Below are positions 53,528 through 64,000 of a stretch of DNA of 64,000 nt, in pieces (position 1 is the stretch's first letter; every line of letters begins with the position of its first letter). The position numbers were made by a program, and so were the translations under genes. The stretch covers positions 4,083,001 to 4,147,000 of the forward strand of contig NZ_JAZHSB010000001.1 of NCBI RefSeq assembly GCF_036924715.1, in the 5' to 3' direction. The notes under the pieces are model-generated. The model did not search any database, was not told where the DNA came from, and was given only the letters and a program-made list of their open reading frames with translations. This stretch comes from Bradyrhizobium sp. AZCC 1721 (GTDB lineage: Bacteria > Pseudomonadota > Alphaproteobacteria > Rhizobiales > Xanthobacteraceae).

Positions 53528-53834
53528 TTCTTAGTCGCGGGGGGGTGCGACATTGCTCCGCGCCGCCCCGCGCTGCACCTGTTAGCGTTTAGATTGCTGG
53601 TCATGGCGTCCTCCATTACGCATCGTGATCGGAAGCTCGGCTCGATGTCGATCGGGTCCGTCGTCGCTCAGCGAGCCTCGGCGCTAGCCTGCGCCCTGGA
53701 GGCGCTAACGCCGAATTAATCTCATAGGCCTATTATTTCAGGCAGTTCTAGTTGGGTGTCGCGTAAAGGAGCCGTCGGGAGGGACGATCCAGCGACGGCT
53801 CCTTTTTCATTTCACTCGTTTGAGGTTAGTACAC
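53528..53834 (+). other. Intergenic region with an isolated terminator-like hairpin
   Basis: 307 bases. AAGGAGCCGTCG at 53766-53777 pairs with CGACGGCTCCTT at 53793-53804, followed by T residues, a strong terminator on the plus strand. No plus-strand gene ends nearby; the Cys-rich gene ended 240 bases earlier. GTTAGCG (53582) and CGCTAAC (about 53702) form a further possible long-range pairing. It may be a small RNA or the leader of the next gene. Confidence 0.45.
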
Positions 53835-54488
53835 GTGACCACGGCATCGGAAACGCAGAGCCAAACCGAACAGCCCGAATCCACCGCACCGAGCAAGCAA
53901 TCGAGCCGGAAATCGGTCTTGGCGCTAGCGGTGTTCGCTCTTGGAATAAACACTGCGGCGACCGTCTATACGCTGCCGCCGGATTTTACCCTGCCGGATA
54001 TCAGCCGTTTGGCCGAACTGCTTCCACATCAGAAAGCTTCCGATCCGATAGCAGATCCGGCTGTTGCCGCATTGAAGGATATTCAGTCGGCTCAGCAGCA
54101 ACACGTCGTCGCGCTGCAAGAGAACAATATCCTGTTGCAGAAAAACACAGCTCTTCTTCAGCAGGATTCAATTGCGCTTGCTTCTCTGAGACAGAGCGTC
54201 GTGGATGAGCAAGTCAGTGTGAAGAAAATATCTGCTCAGATAGCGGATGAACATGAAGACGTGAAGAAGATAGCTGCTCAGCTTTCCAAGCTTATGGCGA
54301 AGGTCGACTCGCTGCAAAATGCAATGAAGCCGGAAATTACTTCCTCCATTTCAGCAAGGCACGCTCAAAACCGGCTGTCCCGAGTAGTGCGCAAGAAGAT
54401 GGCCCCGCAGCCCAAATATGAGGGACCTGTTTCGCTGGGAGGAGCGCCCCTAATTCTCCCGGCTACCACGACAACCCCACAAGGTTGA
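53835..54488 (+). CDS. Membrane-anchored coiled-coil protein, function unknown
   Basis: 217 residues from a GTG at 53835-53837 with GAGG nine bases upstream; a TTG at 53820 is another possible start. Short polar N-terminus, one membrane helix (about residues 25-43, SVLALAVFALGINTAATVY), then an exposed region with a long coiled coil (about 75-165; heptads such as LQENNILLQKNTALLQQDSI and VKKISAQIADEHEDVKKIA) and a basic, proline-containing tail. N-in/C-out topology with an exposed coiled-coil domain is expected. No family recognised. Confidence 0.72.
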   Translation: MTTASETQSQTEQPESTAPSKQSSRKSVLALAVFALGINTAATVYTLPPDFTLPDISRLAELLPHQKASDPIADPAVAALKDIQSAQQQHVVALQENNILLQKNTALLQQDSIALASLRQSVVDEQVSVKKISAQIADEHEDVKKIAAQLSKLMAKVDSLQNAMKPEITSSISARHAQNRLSRVVRKKMAPQPKYEGPVSLGGAPLILPATTTTPQG

Positions 54489-54508
54489 ATGAGAAGAGCG
54501 TAAGGCCA

Positions 54509-54752
54509 GTCCGCCTTCGCTCTTCAGGCTGGGCGCGACAGCCTTCGCCCCTGCGGAGGAGCAAACGGTCGCGCCACTGCCGCGAAGCTGGCATGCCCAG
54601 CCGAAGCCCCGCAGGGTTTTTAAGTTCCGGAATGTTCTGCACCGGTCCGCCTACGCTCTTCGAGCTTCGGCGCGATAGCCTTCACCCCTGCGGAGGAGCA
54701 AACGTTGCGTCACTGCCGCGAAGGCTGGCATGCCGAGCCGAAGCCCGCAGGG
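54509..54752. repeat. Two direct copies of a ~105-bp repeat next to tRNA-Val
   Basis: Copies at about 54509-54616 and 54646-54752 share long blocks: CGCTCTTC, AGCCTTC, CCCCTGCGGAGGAGCAAACG, CACTGCCGCGAAG, CTGGCATGCC and AGCCGAAGCCC. Each copy is itself partly palindromic (the CCCCTGCGG / CCGCAGGGG part). The second copy ends nine bases before the tRNA-Val 3' end. It is probably an amplified intergenic repeat. Confidence 0.75.
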
Positions 54753-54760
54753 GCGAAGGC

Positions 54761-54837
54761 TGGTAGGCGGCGAGAGATTCGAACTCCCGACCCTCTCGGT
54801 GTAAACGAGATGCTCTAACCAGCTGAGCTAGCCGCCC
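54761..54837 (-). tRNA. tRNA-Val (anticodon TAC)
   Basis: Minus strand: acceptor GGGCGGC with GCCGCCT (one G-U), D arm GCTCAGCTGGTTAGAGC, anticodon stem-loop CTCGTTTACACCGAG (anticodon TAC), T loop GGAGTTCGAATCTC, encoded CCA at 54761-54763. Length 77 with CCA. Confidence 0.97.
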
Positions 54838-54902
54838 GTAAGCCGCCTGTTTAGCCTCTCGACCCCCTTTGGTGCAAGGTGGGATATCCGCGCTTCGTTT
54901 CA

Positions 54903-55304
54903 CTAGTCGCCCGGCCGCCCGGGTAGCGCCCCAATCTCGTGGATCCACGGCGCGGCGGAGCGGCACCAGATTTGCCGCGCCGGCTTGAGCCGATCGCGCT
55001 GGCGGATGCTGCCCCAGCGGATGCCCCAATCATCTGGTCCGCCGTCTCCGCTGGTGAACAATGGCGAGCCGCATGCTTCGCAAAAGTGCTGAAAGCGCGT
55101 CCGGCCGTTGTCGCCCTTCTTCGGATAGACCTTCGCCGGCGCGCCGGTCATGCGGACCTGCTCGGCCGAACAGATCACCGTCACCCGGTACGGCGAGCCC
55201 GTCAGGTTTTGGCAATCGGTGCAGTGACAGATCGACACTCTTTCAGGGTCGATATCGGCCCGATAGGTCACCCGCCCGCAATGGCATTGCCCGTCGATTT
55301 CCAT
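54903..55304 (-). CDS. GFA/CENP-V domain zinc-binding protein
   Basis: 133 residues. GFA (Mss4-like) fold with the zinc ligands C-H-C-G (GQCHCGRVTY, near residue 8), CHCTDCQNLTG (near 27) and FCEACGSPLF (near 74). The name comes from glutathione-dependent formaldehyde-activating enzyme, but most members have no established activity. Ends with a Gly/Arg tail. Cytoplasmic. It is a single gene between tRNA-Val and the lon terminator. Confidence 0.88.
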   Translation of the reverse strand: MEIDGQCHCGRVTYRADIDPERVSICHCTDCQNLTGSPYRVTVICSAEQVRMTGAPAKVYPKKGDNGRTRFQHFCEACGSPLFTSGDGGPDDWGIRWGSIRQRDRLKPARQIWCRSAAPWIHEIGALPGRPGD

Positions 55305-55363
55305 CCCTCATCAACTCCGTTCGCCGGGCCGAGGTTCAAGCCGAGATCCCATCCGCACCAAAC

Positions 55364-55392
55364 AAAAACGGCGCCCGAAGGCGCCGTTTTAT
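55364..55392 (-). terminator. Terminator of lon (bidirectional)
   Basis: ACGGCGCC / GGCGCCGT stem with a CGAA tetraloop, five A residues on the left and four T on the right, so it works in both directions. It lies about 40 bases after the lon stop and before the GFA gene. Confidence 0.88.
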
Positions 55393-55428
55393 CATTTCAG
55401 TTCGATGATCAGTGGTGACTGATCGAGC

Positions 55429-57855
<2,427 letters not shown>

Positions 57856-58168
57856 GGCCTATTCCTTCTGTTTTGCCCCCTTGCACGCAGTCCGCATCGC
57901 TTGCGCAACCGCCACAAGGTGCTGGGAGTTCCGGGCCGGTCGGCCGCCTTCGCTGCCGCCTCTCACCGGATGATCTTTGCGACGAATCTCGAACGTGATT
58001 TCCGCCACCATGAGCATTAGGTGGCTATCGGGTATGGGAGAGTCAAGTCACGGAAAATGACCGCAAATTGCGGATCAGACGCGCGAAAAACGCTTACGCC
58101 ACAGCGGCCGCCGAAACGCTCGGCAGCCGCGTTATTCAAAGGTATGGGTTCTGGCGGGCGCGACGGTA
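57856..58168. other. Intergenic region between clpX and lon
   Basis: 313 bases holding the lon promoter. I looked for a sigma-32-type CTTGAA-N-CCCCAT promoter and found none that was convincing. No gene or strong hairpin. Confidence 0.5.
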
Positions 58169-59443
58169 TCAGGCGCTGGCGCTGCTCTCGACGGCCCGGT
58201 CCGAACGGTCCGCATAAATGTAGAGCGGACGGGCAGTTCCCTCGACAACTTCGCGCGAGATCACAACCTCTTCGACACCTTCCAGGCCCGGTAGATCGAA
58301 CATCGTCTCGAGCAGGATGCTTTCGAGGATCGAGCGCAACCCACGCGCGCCGGTCTTGCGCTCGATCGCCTTGCGGGCGACCGCGCCAAGCGCCTCGTCG
58401 GCGAAGGTGAGTTCGATGTTCTCCATTTCGAACAGCCGCTGGTATTGCTTCACCAGCGCGTTCTTCGGATCGGTCAGGATCTTCTTCAGCGAGGTCTCGT
58501 CGAGATCCTCCAGCGTCGCGACCACCGGCAGGCGGCCGACGAATTCGGGGATCAGGCCGTACTTCAGCAAGTCTTCCGGCTCGACATGGCGGAAGATTTC
58601 GCCGGTGCGGCGGTCTTCGGGCGCCAGCACCTGGGCGGCGAAACCGATCGAGGTCGAACGACCGCGTGCGGAGATGATCTTCTCAAGGCCTGAGAACGCG
58701 CCGCCGCAGATGAACAGGATGTTGGTGGTGTCGACCTGCAGGAACTCCTGCTGCGGGTGCTTGCGGCCGCCCTGCGGAGGCACGGAGGCGACCGTGCCTT
58801 CCATGATCTTCAACAGCGCCTGCTGCACGCCCTCACCCGACACGTCGCGGGTGATCGACGGGTTGTCGGACTTGCGGCTGATCTTGTCGATTTCGTCGAT
58901 ATAGACGATGCCTCGCTGCGCGCGCTCGACATTGTAGTCGGCGGACTGCAACAGCTTCAGGATGATGTTCTCGACGTCCTCGCCGACGTAACCGGCTTCG
59001 GTCAGCGTCGTCGCGTCCGCCATGGTGAACGGCACGTCGAGAATGCGCGCCAGCGTCTGCGCCAGCAGCGTCTTGCCCGAACCGGTCGGACCGATCAGCA
59101 GGATGTTCGACTTCGCGAGTTCGACGTCGTTGTGCTTGGTCTGGTGATTGAGCCGCTTGTAGTGGTTATGAACGGCGACCGAGAGCACCTTCTTGGCATG
59201 GCTCTGGCCGATCACGTAGTCGTCCAGCACCTTGCAGATTTCCTTCGGCGTCGGGATGCCGTCGCGCGACTTCACCAGCGAGGACTTGTTCTCCTCACGG
59301 ATGATATCCATGCAGAGTTCGACGCATTCGTCGCAGATGAATACGGTGGGACCCGCGATGAGTTTGCGGACTTCGTGCTGGCTCTTTCCACAGAACGAGC
59401 AATACAGCGTGTTCTTGGAGTCGCTCGTGCCAACCTTACTCAT
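58169..59443 (-). CDS. clpX: Clp protease ATP-binding subunit ClpX
   Basis: 424 residues. The zinc-binding domain has C-x2-C...C-x2-C (LYCSFCGKSQHEV and VFICDECVELC, residues about 13-45). The AAA+ domain has Walker A GPTGSGKTLLAQTLA (about 121), Walker B YIDEIDKISRK and the IGF loop in RSTSIGFAAQV for ClpP binding. It unfolds tagged substrates and feeds ClpP. clpP lies upstream by 428 bases. Confidence 0.96.
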   Translation of the reverse strand: MSKVGTSDSKNTLYCSFCGKSQHEVRKLIAGPTVFICDECVELCMDIIREENKSSLVKSRDGIPTPKEICKVLDDYVIGQSHAKKVLSVAVHNHYKRLNHQTKHNDVELAKSNILLIGPTGSGKTLLAQTLARILDVPFTMADATTLTEAGYVGEDVENIILKLLQSADYNVERAQRGIVYIDEIDKISRKSDNPSITRDVSGEGVQQALLKIMEGTVASVPPQGGRKHPQQEFLQVDTTNILFICGGAFSGLEKIISARGRSTSIGFAAQVLAPEDRRTGEIFRHVEPEDLLKYGLIPEFVGRLPVVATLEDLDETSLKKILTDPKNALVKQYQRLFEMENIELTFADEALGAVARKAIERKTGARGLRSILESILLETMFDLPGLEGVEEVVISREVVEGTARPLYIYADRSDRAVESSASA

Positions 59444-59871
59444 TCCTGTCTCCGTCCGCCGTTCGATCCGTTACCCGATCGACCCATTCCGGCACTGTCA
59501 CCGGACCTGAAGGTAGATAGAGCAAATTCCGTACCAAAAAAGACCCTAACTCAATTACGCACCGTGCGAATCACGGCGTCTCGATTCCCCCGCGATCTTA
59601 ACCCAATCCATACAGCCAACCATGCTGGCACCCGACTATCAAGAATTCGCTAATCGGGCTCGGAATTGCTACCCGTGACAATACCGTGATTTGCGGCGTT
59701 CGCACGGGGAGAAGTTGACGAAATCGACCGAGCGTTGCGGTATTGCCACGCCGCAAAACCGGCACGAAAGCGGAACTTTCGGCCTACGCGGGGGCATAGG
59801 CGCGGCTTTCGGCCACATTTGCCGATTCAACCAACCGTTAAGGTCAACGCGGGGTGTCGCGATCCGTATCC
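59444..59871. other. Intergenic region between clpP and clpX
   Basis: 428 bases, longer than usual for the pair, with the clpX promoter. It is somewhat richer in AT around 59510-59540 and 59660-59700. I see no gene, tRNA or strong hairpin. Confidence 0.5.
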
Positions 59872-60507
59872 TTACGGGACCCTCACCGGCGTCACTTCTT
59901 CGGGGCGCTTGTCGATCACCTTGTCGACGATCCCAAAGTCGTGGGCCATATCGGCGGTCAGGAATTTGTCACGCTCCAGCGCGTCCTCGATCGCCTTGTA
60001 GGTCTGGCCGGTGTGCTTCACGTAGATCTCGTTGAGGCGCTTCTTGAGATTCAGGATCTCTTGCGCGTGCAGCATGATGTCGGTCGCCTGGCCCTGGAAG
60101 CCGCCGGACGGCTGATGCACCATGATGCGCGAATTGGGCAGCGAGAAGCGCATGTCCTTTTCACCAGCCGCGAGCAACAGCGAACCCATCGAGGCCGCCT
60201 GCCCGGTGCACAGCGTCGACACCGGCGGACGGATGAATTGCATGGTGTCGTAGATCGCAAGCCCCGATGTCACCACGCCGCCGGGCGAGTTGATGTACAT
60301 CGAGATTTCCTTCTTCGGATTCTCCGCCTCGAGGAACAGAAGCTGCGCGACGACGAGCGTCGACATGCCGTCTTCGACCGGACCGGTCAGGAAGATGATG
60401 CGCTCCTTCAGAAGCCGCGAGAAAATGTCGTAGGCGCGTTCGCCGCGGTTGGTCTGCTCGACCACCATCGGAACGAGGTTCATGTAGGTTTCAACGGGAT
60501 CGCGCAT
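59872..60507 (-). CDS. clpP: ATP-dependent Clp protease proteolytic subunit
   Basis: 211 residues. Catalytic serine in GQAASMGSLLLAAG (about residue 106), histidine in MVHQPSGGFQGQATD (about 131) and an aspartate further on; INSPGGVVTSGLAIYDTM is the oxyanion-region motif. It assembles as a tetradecamer and degrades substrates delivered by ClpX or ClpA. In the tig-clpP-clpX order. Confidence 0.96.
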   Translation of the reverse strand: MRDPVETYMNLVPMVVEQTNRGERAYDIFSRLLKERIIFLTGPVEDGMSTLVVAQLLFLEAENPKKEISMYINSPGGVVTSGLAIYDTMQFIRPPVSTLCTGQAASMGSLLLAAGEKDMRFSLPNSRIMVHQPSGGFQGQATDIMLHAQEILNLKKRLNEIYVKHTGQTYKAIEDALERDKFLTADMAHDFGIVDKVIDKRPEEVTPVRVP

Positions 60508-60748
60508 GAATCACCCAAGGGTTCGGATAGAGAATAAGCGGGAACGAACATCTATCGGCAAGGCAGGCATGACTGCCGCGCACGGACGAACGTCCCGTGA
60601 TGCAGGACTTCAACTCAGCTCACAGATATGAGCCAATTTCCTGGCGACAAGGCCGGGCAATTGCGGAGCCGAATGAGAGAAGTTCAAACTGATTCGCGGC
60701 CGATCTCATAGCCACGGGTGCCGTCACCACGCCGCTATCGCCGTTCAT

Positions 60749-60782
60749 CATTAATGCCGGCCTGACATTAATGCCGGCCTGA
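60749..60782. repeat. Perfect 17-bp tandem duplication between tig and clpP
   Basis: CATTAATGCCGGCCTGA occurs twice in a row (60749-60765 and 60766-60782), just before the tig stop region. It is a simple slippage duplication. The TGCCGGC core could form a weak hairpin. The remaining 240 bases of this gap hold the clpP promoter; nothing else is seen. Confidence 0.9.
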
Positions 60783-60791
60783 CCAAATCGA

Positions 60792-62156
60792 TCAGGCTGC
60801 ACTCTTCTCGTCGGCCTCGTCGTCCTTGAACAGGTCCTCGCGCGAGACCTTCTTTTCGGTCACGCTGGCGAGTTCGAGGATGAAATCGACCACCTTGTCT
60901 TCATAAATCGGCGCACGAAGCTGGGCCAGCGCATTGGCATTGTTGCGATAGTAGTCCCAGACCTCCTTCTCGCGGCCGGGCATCGATCGCGCCCGCTCGA
61001 TCACCGCGCGGCTGACTTCGTCATCGGTCACGGTGATCTTGTTCTTCTCGCCGATCTCCGACAGCACGAGGCCGAGCCGGACGCGGCGGTCGGCGATCTT
61101 CTTGTACTCTTCCTTGGCCGCCTCCTCGGTGGTGTTCTCGTCGGCAAAGGTCTTGCCGGAGGATTCCATCTCGGCCTTGATCGAGTTCCACATCAGGTTG
61201 AACTCTTCCTCGATCAGCGACGGCGGCGCCTCGAATTTGTGGCTGTCGTCGAGCCGGTCGAGCAGCGCGCGCTTGACGCGCTGGCGCGTGGCTCCGGCGA
61301 ACTCGGCGACCAGCCGCTCGCGCGCGGCCTCCTTCAGCTTGTCGAGCGATTCCAGGCCGAGCGTTTTTGCAAACTCGTCGTTGATCTCAGTCTCACCCGG
61401 GGCTTCGATCAGGGTTGCCGTGGTCTCGAACTCGGCCGGCTGGCCGGCGAGCTTCTCGCTGGCGTAATTCTTCGGGAACGACACTTTCAGCGTGCGGGTT
61501 TCACCGGCCCCGATGCCGACGAGTTGTTCCTCAAAACCCGGAATGAACTGCCCGGTGCCGATCACGACCTGGATGCCCTCGCCGGTGCCGCCGTCGAACG
61601 GCACGCCGTCGATAGAACCCTTGAAGCTGATGGTGACGCGATCGCCGGTTTCGGCCTTGGCGCCCTCGGCCTTGGCCGCATAGGGACGGTTCTGGTCGGC
61701 GATGCGCTTGATCGCCTCGTCGACCTCGGCATCGGTCACTTCGACCACCGGCTTCTCCACCGAGAAGGTCTTGAAATCGGCGAGCTGGATCGTCGGCACC
61801 ACCTCGATCGCCACCGTGTAGGTCAGGTCGCTCTTGCCGGCGAGCAGTTCCTCGACCTCTTTCTGCTCGGTCGGCAACGTGATCTTGGGCTCGGTCGCGA
61901 GGCGGAAACCGCGGTCGGTGAAGATCTGCGTGTTAGTGTCGCGGATGGTCTGGTCGATGGTCTCAGCCATCACCGAGCGGCCATACACCTTCTTCAGATG
62001 GCTCACCGGCACCTTGCCGGGGCGGAAGCCATTGAGCTTCACCTTGTCCTTGAGGTCGACCAGCTTGGCATCGGCCTTGGCATCGAGATCCGATGCGGGA
62101 ACGCTGACCTTGAACTCGTGTTTCAATCCCTCGGCGAGGGTTTCGGTGACCTGCAT
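60792..62156 (-). CDS. tig: Trigger factor, ribosome-associated chaperone and prolyl isomerase
   Basis: 454 residues from the ATG at 62154-62156; a much longer in-frame ORF upstream is excluded because it would cover tRNA-Leu. The ribosome-binding signature is present as GFRPGKVPVSHLKKVYG (about residue 43). The FKBP-type PPIase domain (about 155-245) has GDRVTISFKGSIDGVPFDGG and the FIPGFEEQLVGI segment. The C-terminal chaperone arms follow. It binds nascent chains at the exit tunnel. Confidence 0.95.
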   Translation of the reverse strand: MQVTETLAEGLKHEFKVSVPASDLDAKADAKLVDLKDKVKLNGFRPGKVPVSHLKKVYGRSVMAETIDQTIRDTNTQIFTDRGFRLATEPKITLPTEQKEVEELLAGKSDLTYTVAIEVVPTIQLADFKTFSVEKPVVEVTDAEVDEAIKRIADQNRPYAAKAEGAKAETGDRVTISFKGSIDGVPFDGGTGEGIQVVIGTGQFIPGFEEQLVGIGAGETRTLKVSFPKNYASEKLAGQPAEFETTATLIEAPGETEINDEFAKTLGLESLDKLKEAARERLVAEFAGATRQRVKRALLDRLDDSHKFEAPPSLIEEEFNLMWNSIKAEMESSGKTFADENTTEEAAKEEYKKIADRRVRLGLVLSEIGEKNKITVTDDEVSRAVIERARSMPGREKEVWDYYRNNANALAQLRAPIYEDKVVDFILELASVTEKKVSREDLFKDDEADEKSAA

Positions 62157-62258
62157 GGTGTCAATCTTCTTCCGCTTGCGCCGGGCCAAACGGCCGCGGC
62201 AGTGTCTAATTTTGTTCGACGCGCAAGCCTTGCAGCCCTGCGCCGGTGGTTCGGCTGA

Positions 62259-62285
62259 CCTTGGCTCCCCAAAGGGGGAGGCAAG
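62259..62285 (-). terminator. Hairpin between tRNA-Leu and tig
   Basis: CTTGGCTCCCC and GGGGAGGCAAG can pair with one mismatch around an AAAG loop. Located 40 bases beyond the tRNA-Leu 3' end on the minus strand, it may end the tRNA transcript. There is no clear U tract. Confidence 0.4.
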
Positions 62286-62325
62286 CCCTCCAGTATTCGT
62301 CATGCAAACGCTTGGATAGAGCGCT

Positions 62326-62410
62326 TGGTGCGGGCGGAGGGACTCGAACCCCCACAACTTTCGTCACTGGAACCTAAATCCAGCGCGTCTACCAGTTCCG
62401 CCACGCCCGC
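62326..62410 (-). tRNA. tRNA-Leu (anticodon TAG)
   Basis: Minus strand: perfect acceptor GCGGGCG / CGCCCGC, D arm with GGCGGAACTGGTAGACGC, anticodon stem-loop CTGGATTTAGGTTCCAG (anticodon TAG), a long type II variable arm (TGACGAAAGTTGT) and T loop GGGTTCGAGTCCC, encoded CCA at 62326-62328. Length 85 with CCA. Confidence 0.97.
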
Positions 62411-62546
62411 GTGAAAAGCATCCATACCGGCCGCGATGCCGCGGGCGGCGCGCTTATAACATGAGCCTACACCTCCGCAGCAAAAAAATGGCCCTTTTTG
62501 ACAGCCCCGGGGCAAGGCGTCACAGCTAGGACAGGCACATCAGAAA

Positions 62547-63875
62547 ATGGTCCACATCGGTCCGATGGCAAGCCCCAAATCGACGCTAGATCGACGCAAG
62601 CTGCTGGCCGGGCTGGGCGCCGCCGCCCTCGCTCCGATATGGCCGGTTTCCGGCGCAGCCCAGGGACGTCCCCCGCTGACGTTACAGGCCACGCCGGAGA
62701 CTCTCGCACTCCGGCCGGGCGGTACGGCCGCGCCGGTCTGGTCGCTGCAAGGACCCGACCTCACCTTCAAGCGCGGCGAGACGGCCGAGATCGCCTTTGC
62801 CAATGAGCTGCCGGTGCCGGTCGTCCTCAACTGGCGGGGTATGGACGGCGTTCCGGTTCACGCCCCCCTCACGGCGCGCGCAGCCCTCGCAAGCGGTGGC
62901 AAGGCCACCTTGCAGCTTCCCCTGCGCCACGCCGGGACCTTCCTCTGTGACTCCGGGCTGCTTGGCGATCGACAGGCACAACCAGCGCGGGCACGGCCGT
63001 TGATCGTTCGCGAAACCGAGCCGGTCGCCGTCGACCGCGACGAGGTGCTCCTGATCGAGGACTGGCAGGCAAGGCCCGATGGAACAGCGATCGCGCCGGG
63101 AATCGATCCGAAGGACACTGCACGCCTCCATACGATTAACGGCCGGACTTCGCTCGAACTCTCAGGTCGGACCAACGAACGGATCAGGCTCCGCATCATC
63201 AGCGGCTGCCAACGCTCTGTTATGGCTATCAAACTGGAAGGGCTCGAGGTCCGGGTCATGGCCATCGACAGCCAGCCCTCGGAGCCGTTTCCGGCCCGCA
63301 ATGGCGCGCTGGTACTGGCGCCCGGCGGGCGGGTCGACGCCTTCATCGATTTGACTGCTTCGGCAGGCACGACCCATGCGATCCTGCTGCATGATGGCAA
63401 GGAAGCCCGCCCGATCGGCAAGCTTGTCGTCTCCGGCGAACCGCCGGTCCGCGCGGCCCCGCTGCCACCCGCCCCGCCGCTGCCCTCCAACGGCCTGCCC
63501 GAGCGGCTCGACCTCAAGGGGGCGATCCGGATCGATGTCGGGCTGGGCGAACCTTCCGGCGACTGGATGACGCCAGCCGATTTTGCCGTGAGTGCCCCGC
63601 CCGCCTTTCGCGCCAGGAAAGGCCGCACCGTGGTGCTGGCGCTCACCAACCGCGCCGCAGTCGCCACCGTTTTCCACCTCCACGGCCATCACTTCCGCCT
63701 GCTGGACCGGCTCGACGATGGCTGGAAGCCGTTCTGGCTGGATACGCTGGCGATCGATCCCGGCCAGACCCAACGCATCGCCTTTGCCGCCGAACATGCC
63801 GGCCGCTGGCTGATCGAATCCGTCGCGACCGACTGGGCGGCACCGCGGCTGGTGCGATGGTACGCAGTCGAATGA
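62547..63875 (+). CDS. Multicopper-oxidase-fold protein with degenerate copper sites, Tat-exported
   Basis: 442 residues (a start six codons later, MASPKS, is an alternative). Tat signal DRRKLLAGLGAAALAP. Three cupredoxin domains are recognisable, but most copper ligands are gone: the first motif reads NWRGMDG where active enzymes have HWHG, and the second reads GTFLCDSG where they have a WYHSH-type sequence. The C-terminal H-x-H-G-H (FHLHGHHFRLLD, about residue 380) remains, but the final HCHI-x(3)-H block is replaced (GRWLIESVATDW). It is thus probably not a functional laccase and may resemble SufI/FtsP, which lack copper. Role unknown. The next gene is 10 bases downstream. Confidence 0.82.
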   Translation: MVHIGPMASPKSTLDRRKLLAGLGAAALAPIWPVSGAAQGRPPLTLQATPETLALRPGGTAAPVWSLQGPDLTFKRGETAEIAFANELPVPVVLNWRGMDGVPVHAPLTARAALASGGKATLQLPLRHAGTFLCDSGLLGDRQAQPARARPLIVRETEPVAVDRDEVLLIEDWQARPDGTAIAPGIDPKDTARLHTINGRTSLELSGRTNERIRLRIISGCQRSVMAIKLEGLEVRVMAIDSQPSEPFPARNGALVLAPGGRVDAFIDLTASAGTTHAILLHDGKEARPIGKLVVSGEPPVRAAPLPPAPPLPSNGLPERLDLKGAIRIDVGLGEPSGDWMTPADFAVSAPPAFRARKGRTVVLALTNRAAVATVFHLHGHHFRLLDRLDDGWKPFWLDTLAIDPGQTQRIAFAAEHAGRWLIESVATDWAAPRLVRWYAVE

Positions 63876-63885
63876 GGAGCAAGCC

Positions 63886-64000
63886 ATGAGTAAACCAGTT
63901 CCCGCTATCCGCAACGTCAAGGCGCGAGCGCTCGTCGTGCCGCTCGCGCGCCCCGTGAAGAACGCCTTTGGCGTGATCGATGTGGGCCCGCTGGTCCTGA
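63886..64000 (+). CDS. Mandelate racemase/muconate lactonizing enzyme family protein (5' end)
   Basis: ATG at 63886-63888 after GAGGAGCAAGCC. The 38 codons present read SKPVPAIRNVKARALVVPL and then ARPVKNAFGVIDVGPLVL, the N-terminal capping domain of the MR/MLE (enolase) superfamily. The catalytic barrel lies beyond the window. Ten bases after the multicopper-oxidase-fold gene, so probably cotranscribed. Substrate unknown. Confidence 0.75.
   Translation, partial: MSKPVPAIRNVKARALVVPLARPVKNAFGVIDVGPLVL

Noticed and set aside
60792..62357. N-terminal extension of trigger factor to 62357
   Set aside because: The extension overlaps tRNA-Leu and lacks the family start; the ATG at 62154-62156 gives the known N-terminus.

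Overview
This 64 kb window is high-GC alphaproteobacterial chromosome that most resembles Bradyrhizobium or a close relative in the Nitrobacteraceae. The pointers are four DUF3551 genes, an Omp25/RopB-type porin ending in an aromatic residue, the nuo-birA-rnj-mce-DUF1467 order, a DnaE1-type polymerase, the lolD/lolC pair and the clpX-clpP-tig block. There is no rRNA, CRISPR array or prophage. Three tRNA genes are present: Asp(GTC), Val(TAC) and Leu(TAG). Genus assignment is from family recognition, not from a database search.

Layout. 1-7.1 kb: the 5' part of dnaE1, a 32-codon membrane microprotein behind two LexA-type boxes, a porin, four tandem DUF3551 genes, lolD, lolC/E and proS, all minus strand except the DUF3551 genes. 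7.1-26.5 kb: an accessory block that appears to have been inserted between proS and DUF1467. It holds a decayed IS110 transposase, a copper-uptake-like operon (DUF2946, TonB receptor, sialidase-like protein, thioredoxin-like protein, PCuAC chaperone), a candidate structured RNA, a globin, an RbsABC-like ABC transporter whose permease is frameshifted, a molybdenum hydroxylase (2Fe-2S subunit, Mo subunit, dihaem cytochrome c) with a divergent LysR regulator, cupin, ABM and carboxymuconolactone decarboxylase-like proteins, and mtnK. 26.6-46.0 kb: DUF1467, mce, rnj, birA and a complete 14-subunit complex I operon (nuoA-N), which also carries an FkbM-type methyltransferase gene between nuoD and nuoE and an unrecognised membrane protein gene between nuoF and nuoG. 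46.1-49.4 kb: a MarR regulator divergent from a Rieske oxygenase and an MFS transporter, with a near-perfect palindrome between them. 49.6-55.3 kb: small secreted or membrane proteins, tRNAs, HU, pepT, a methyltransferase, a GFA-family protein and several intergenic repeats. 55.4-62.2 kb: the proteostasis genes lon, clpX, clpP and tig. 62.3-64 kb: tRNA-Leu, a degenerate multicopper-oxidase-fold protein and the start of an enolase-superfamily gene.

Five reading frames are broken by single-base indels: the IS110 transposase, the ABC permease, the nuoF-nuoG intervening gene, nuoB and the MFS transporter. Three lie clearly in G/C homopolymers and one of the five is in nuoB, a core complex I subunit, so uncorrected sequencing or assembly error is more likely than real decay for most of them.

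The most interesting items are: (i) the LexA-boxed microprotein, which looks like a candidate SOS-induced division inhibitor of the Caulobacter SidA type; (ii) the copper-type operon with a CxCC-containing sialidase-fold protein and an FNR/FixK-type box; (iii) the two non-canonical genes embedded in the nuo operon; (iv) a structured RNA candidate upstream of the globin gene; (v) a duplicated and decayed copy of the lysR promoter region.
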